Positions 59,584 to 64,000 of a stretch of 64,000 nucleotides of DNA are shown here, one piece after another. Within the stretch, counting starts at the first letter, position 1. The number at the start of each line of letters is the position of its first letter. This DNA comes from Diphasiastrum complanatum. Taxonomy: Eukaryota; Streptophyta; Lycopodiopsida; Lycopodiales; Lycopodiaceae. The position numbers were made by a program, and so were the translations under genes. The stretch is from contig CM055102.1 in the NCBI GenBank assembly GCA_029204225.1, positions 49,224,522 through 49,288,521 of the forward strand, written 5' to 3'. The notes under the pieces were generated by a model, which was not told the DNA's origin, searched no databases, and worked only from the letters and a program-made list of their open reading frames with translations.

Positions 59584-60605
59584 TGTGGTGGCCTAGTCGT
59601 TATAGATTTCCACAAAATCGATGAATTACGTAGTATAAAAGGTTTGATCGTTCCCCAAGAGAGAGAATAATCTCATCTTTTGCATGGTAACTGCATATAT
59701 GATGGTAAACATACTAGAATATATAAAATTCACAATGAATACTACAACGACATAACTAGTTATCCAAAGATATCTTGGTAAATTGGCATCCAGGAACACC
59801 AATGGTGAAACGATTTGGTCAAGGTCTGCAATTGTAAAGATTACTTTATCTTTCAGGCTCTTTAGACATCAGGTAAACAATTAGAATAAACAGCAACTAG
59901 TAGATAGATTCATCAAGCAGAATCACATTGGCTAAAGATTCTTCCTAATCAAACACAAAGTATTAGTTCTTATCGCAGGAAGCAAACAAAACAAAACATC
60001 AAACAATCTCATTATCTGAACACGTAGCTCATTCAGAATTGAAGGAAGTTCTGCTAAAAGTTATGCTTAACAGCTTCGGCTAATTCCCTGCACCCATTAG
60101 TCAGAATTGTTACTTGCTGGTGTCACCTGAAAATCCATGTTAGAGTAGCTGAAATTCAGTAAGACGTGAGAAATGTGTGTGACGCAAACAGAACAGTATC
60201 ACAATCAGTCACAGATCATATAGAGTGTATTTGCACAAATGATAAGAAGTAATTCTGTGAAAGATAGCAGAGGGAAAGGATGCTTAAGCTATAGAAACTT
60301 GCTCTTCACTCTCTATTGATACTCAGCTTTGCGTAGAAATGCGTCAGTACAATAGCACATAGTGCTATCCTTATAGGAACATTCTTCAGTCTCAACGTCA
60401 TTTACGAACCGTCAAAATGTCGGTTCTGAACTGCTACTGTGTCTCTTATAGAACATTGCAACTTCTATTCTGAATATGAATTTACAAGGTGCAATTAGGC
60501 CTTTACATGAATTTAGGCACTATAGCACATTTACATATATAGAAATTGAAATTTTTTTACAATATATGACAAAACTTGGATAATGTGAGATCATGAGACT
60601 CCACA
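59584..60605 (-). repeat. 5' LTR of G1
   Basis: 1,022 bp with TGTGG...CCACA ends. It is the most complete of the three LTR copies in the window. Confidence 0.9.
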
Positions 60606-61248
60606 ACAGTACTAACATAGATCTGAATGCAAGACAAAGAGCTATATCAGATTAAGTATATCATGTATACATGTTAATAATGCAGACGAAACCGCATGCC
60701 CTACAAAGCTTATTATGTCTGTAATGAGGAACAGACCTCTTCTCTTAGTCTCTTATTATCTCTTCATCTCAATGCATGATAAATACTCAGATGGTATCCG
60801 ATATATATACATAATATTATAGGTGTGCAGATGTGAAAGTACAGAGTGGATATGCTGTCTATAAGAGATCATGGGTGGCCACAGTTGTTGTCCAATCTGT
60901 TAGCGTAGCTGCATAGGGTAAGCATGAAAAGGATGCGATGTCAGTTAGTACTGAAGTGAACGTTGGTGATGATGCAAAAGTGCATCACTCTTACGAATGG
61001 CCTTAGAATAAGGTTTACAGGGTGCCTTAGCTTTTTGGGCACTTTTGGCATTAAGTAAGGTAGTGTCCCCTTTTCGTCTGTCACTATAACTTGTGTAAGA
61101 ACACTGTGACGCGATTCATTCGCCTTTTCTTCTTCTATGCAAATTTGCGTGTAAAAATGTAGACTGCATGACAACGTTAGTAATATGCAGCACGAATGGA
61201 GGCTGATTAAAATTGGGATTTAGGAGAGTAGAAGGAGTAAATCCAACA
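60606..61248 (-). repeat. copia C 3' LTR, proximal piece
   Basis: On the minus strand it starts TGTTGGATTTAC at 61248, right after the polypurine tract TTAAGGAGGGG. It runs to the G1 insertion at 60605 and continues at 46461. Confidence 0.7.
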
Positions 61249-64000
61249 CCCCTCCTTAATCTGGATCCGTGAATGCCTTGATCTTCAAACTGAGCAATGC
61301 ACAAAATCTGTTGTGTGCATTAACACTGAGTGCTTTCGTGAAAATGTCTCCAACCATGTCCTGCGTTCTACAGTACGTTAAGCTCACCTCTCTGTCGAGA
61401 ACCTTGCCCCTGATGTAGTGATATCTTATCTCAATGTGCTTACTCCTAGAATGAAATCTAGGGTTGGTCGATAAGGCAATAGCACTTTGATTATCACAAA
61501 ACAAAATTGTAGGGCTGTACTGATACAAATTGATGTCCGACAACAAATTTCTCAACCAAAACGCTTTTTTAATAGATTGAGAGCAGCAATATATTCTGCT
61601 TCAATAGAAGAAAGTACGATAGAGGTTTGCTTACGACTATTCCATGAAATAGGACCGCCATTGAAGAAGAATGTAAATCCAGATGTGGACTTACAGTGGT
61701 CTACATCTCCTCCCCAGCTTGCATCAGAATAACCACTGAGCTGATGAAGAACATCTCCATAGTAGATGCACTGGTCCATGGTAGTTCGAATACATCTCAG
61801 GACTCGAATAAGAGCCTTCCAATGGATAATTCCAGGATTAGCCATGTATTGGCTGAGTGAGCTGACAACAAAAGAGATATCGTCCTACTTGGTCTGGGAA
61901 CATTGGTCCTTTGACAGATGCAGGCTTGGATTCACCTTGGTGAGTGAGCTAATTTACAGTTCATTAAATTGTATCTGTTGAGAACATTATGAAGGTACCT
62001 TTGTTGAGTGATGTAAATCAGTCGATTTTCTCTGTCTCTGTGGATTTGAATTCCAAGACATAAGTGTTCTTCGCCTAGATCAGTCATGTCGAATTCTGAG
62101 AACAACATTTTTTTCGAATCCTTGACCATATTGGCATTGTTGCTGAAGAGCAACGTATCATCAACATACAAGGTGATGATAATGAAGGATTGTTACACTG
62201 AATTTGAATAAACGTTGCAATCAACAGTGCTTGGTTTAAATCCTTGTTCAATGAGGAATGTGTTGATCCTCTGAAACCAAGCTCTGACAGACTATTTCAA
62301 GCCGTACAGTGCTTTGTGAAGTTTACAGACATGATTCTTCATACCTTCCAGAACGTATCCTTCGGGATGGATCATGTAGATATCTTCTTGTATAACTCCA
62401 TTCAGATAGGCTGTTTGTACATCAAGTTGATGTACTTCGAGGTCGGAAGCTGCAACATAAGACAGGAGCATTCAGATCGACGAATGTTTGATGACTGGAC
62501 TAAAAGTCTCATTGTAGTTGACATTCGAGATCTGGGTGAATCGTCGTGCTACCAGTCTAGCTTTCCTTTGATCAATCGTTCCGTTGGCATTATATTTGAT
62601 CTTAAAGATCCATTTGTAATCAATAAATATTACAGCCAATAGGAGCTTCGACTAATGACCATGTCTAATTCTTGATCAGAGAGGAATACTCTCTGTCCAT
62701 AGCTTCTCTCTAGAGATCAGAGTCTGGTTGGCTAAGTGCCTCTTCGTCTGTCGTCGGTTCTTGCATTAAAAGATAGAAAAACTCAGGAGTATATCTTGTG
62801 GGCTGTGTCCACACTCGGCTTGATCTTTTGGGAGGATTCGACTGATGAACCGCTCCTGGATATGTTGCTGGGTAGTAGGCTATCTCTAAGTGGGTCGACA
62901 ATAGACATGCCTGAGCCAGGAGCTCAGATTGTCATGTCAATGGCAGGTGATGAAGGTTCTTCTTAAGCAATATCCTTGCCTTTGAGGTCGACGAACTGAT
63001 CCTCGATAAAGACTGTATCCCGACTATACAAAAATTGCTGGGTAACAGGATTGTACAGCTTGTAAGTGCTATCAAACGAAGTATATCCAATTAGGATGGT
63101 CTTTAGACCTTGGAAGTCCAATTTCTTCCTTGTGTCCTTTGGGATCTGCACATAGGCAATGCACCCAAACACTCTTAGGTTCTTCAAAGAATGCTTAGAT
63201 CCTTGTCCATACCTCGTGGGGTGTCTTGTTTGAGAGGGCCTTGGTCGAACATCTGTTTTGGACATAAGCTGCAGTGGAGACAGTTTCAGTCCTGAATCTC
63301 TTGCATGCGATAGCATACATTTAGAATATTTGCCCAGAGTGCGGTTCTTCCTCTCAATTAAGCCATTAGACTGAGGACTGTAAGGAGTGGTGAATTGCTG
63401 CTCAATGTCTTAGTTTTGGTAGTACTCCTTAAATTCGACAGAGATATATTCTCCATTGTTATTTGACCTTATGGCCTTAATTGTCTTTCCAATCTCCTTT
63501 TCTGCATGCTCCTTGAAGATTCTGAAGTAGTTGAATGCCTCTAATTTCTTCTTTATGAAATACACCATAGTTCTTCTGGAGAATTCATCAATAAAAGTTA
63601 TAACTTGGCATCCTTGAGTGAAAGATTTTTCATTGGGCCACAACTATCTGAATGTACAACATCTAGCAATCCTCTAGCAACATGTTGATGGCTTGACTTA
63701 AATGGCTTCCTAGTCTATTTACCAACTAGACAGTCTTGATAGACAGGTAGCTCAACTTTTTCGCGAGGATAGTCGAGATCAAGAACAATAGATTGTCTAG
63801 ACATTCGTTGTACAATAGCATAATTTAAAATGACCAAGTCTATAATGCCAAAGTAAACCTTATATTGAATGAATTGAAGTACTGAGAGCCTGACTAGAGA
63901 GAAAAAAAACAATGACTTAATTTTATACAAGTATCCATGCCTCCTTTCCGAGTGCTAGGATCTTGTCTGTCCTATCAACTACTTTACATTGATCACATTC
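61249..64000 (-). pseudogene. copia C pol, continues past window
   Basis: From the right edge: GAG-pre-integrase (KVELPVYQDCLVGK), integrase (VVHSDSCGP, FIDEFSRRTMVYF, IRSNNNGEY, QSNGLIERKNRTL), then LRVFGCIAYVQIPKD and SRDTVFIEDQF. RT pieces end in MYVDDTLLFSNNANMV (YVDD) and LGEEHLCLGIQIHRD. RNase H: GYSDASWGGDVDHCKSTSG, SSIEAEYIAALNL, FCDNQSAIALSTNPRFH and GDIFTKALS. Stops and frameshifts interrupt it at 62940, 62170, 61555 and elsewhere. The left end is the polypurine tract and 3' LTR. Confidence 0.85.

Larger units (their letters stand above)
46462..60605 (-). mobile_element. Ty3/gypsy element G1, nested
   Basis: The element spans 14.1 kb, of which 4.55 kb is the inserted copia B. TGTGG/CCACA ends, LTRs at both sides, a tRNA-Asp type PBS, gag, protease, RT, RNase H, integrase and an accessory ORF are all on the minus strand. 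Flanking 5-mers are GCAGT (46457-46461) and ACAGT (60606-60610), a target-site duplication with one change. RT and integrase have internal deletions, so this copy is defective. Confidence 0.85.

Overview
The window looks like nuclear DNA of a land plant. It holds one apparently intact multi-exon receptor-like kinase gene with long introns, and the rest is mostly mobile-element sequence: Ty1/copia and Ty3/gypsy LTR retrotransposons, a hAT fragment, two other transposase-like families, a MITE, and many long GA/CT microsatellites. Nothing bacterial, organellar or CRISPR-like is visible. The mix of families would fit a seed-free plant such as a fern or lycophyte, but that is inference only.

Layout. 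(1) 1-7.5 kb is an unusual gene cluster: a broken transposase-like gene (+), an intact two-exon gene of unknown function (-), a shared intergenic region with seven CACGTG palindromes and repeated CGCACTTGTGCG palindromes, a gene (+) in which a CENH3-like histone fold is joined to a Ulp1/C48-type protease, and a broken unknown gene (-). Sequences of about 120 bp in inverted orientation at 3141 and 7506 bracket the last two genes. (2) 8-13.2 kb is a decayed copia element with both LTRs. (3) 14.7-24.8 kb (-) is a seven-exon CRLK1/CRLK2-type receptor-like kinase whose exons splice into an uninterrupted 412-residue reading frame. Its introns hold GA/CT microsatellites and a GC-rich palindromic repeat. 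(4) 25.7-28.2 kb holds a 159-bp tandem repeat, a hAT transposase C-terminus and a 125-bp tandem repeat. (5) 28.2-33.2 kb shows no recognisable gene. (6) 33.2-36.6 kb holds a copia LTR with PBS and gag, then a DUF7869-like transposase pseudogene. (7) 37.5-64 kb is a four-deep nest: copia gag (-) interrupted by gypsy element G2 (-), interrupted by copia C (-), interrupted by gypsy element G1 (-), interrupted by copia B (+). Target-site duplications support the last two insertions.

How it fits together. CRLK is the only clear host gene. Both gypsy elements carry, between integrase and the 3' LTR, a sense-strand accessory ORF with an N-terminal globular domain and a long coiled coil. The most novel object is the CENH3-like/Ulp1 gene with its G-box-rich divergent promoter region. 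Its histone part is broken by a frameshift and a stop, so this copy is probably dead, but the fold combination deserves a search for intact relatives. All splice sites and family names were read by eye; no database search was possible.
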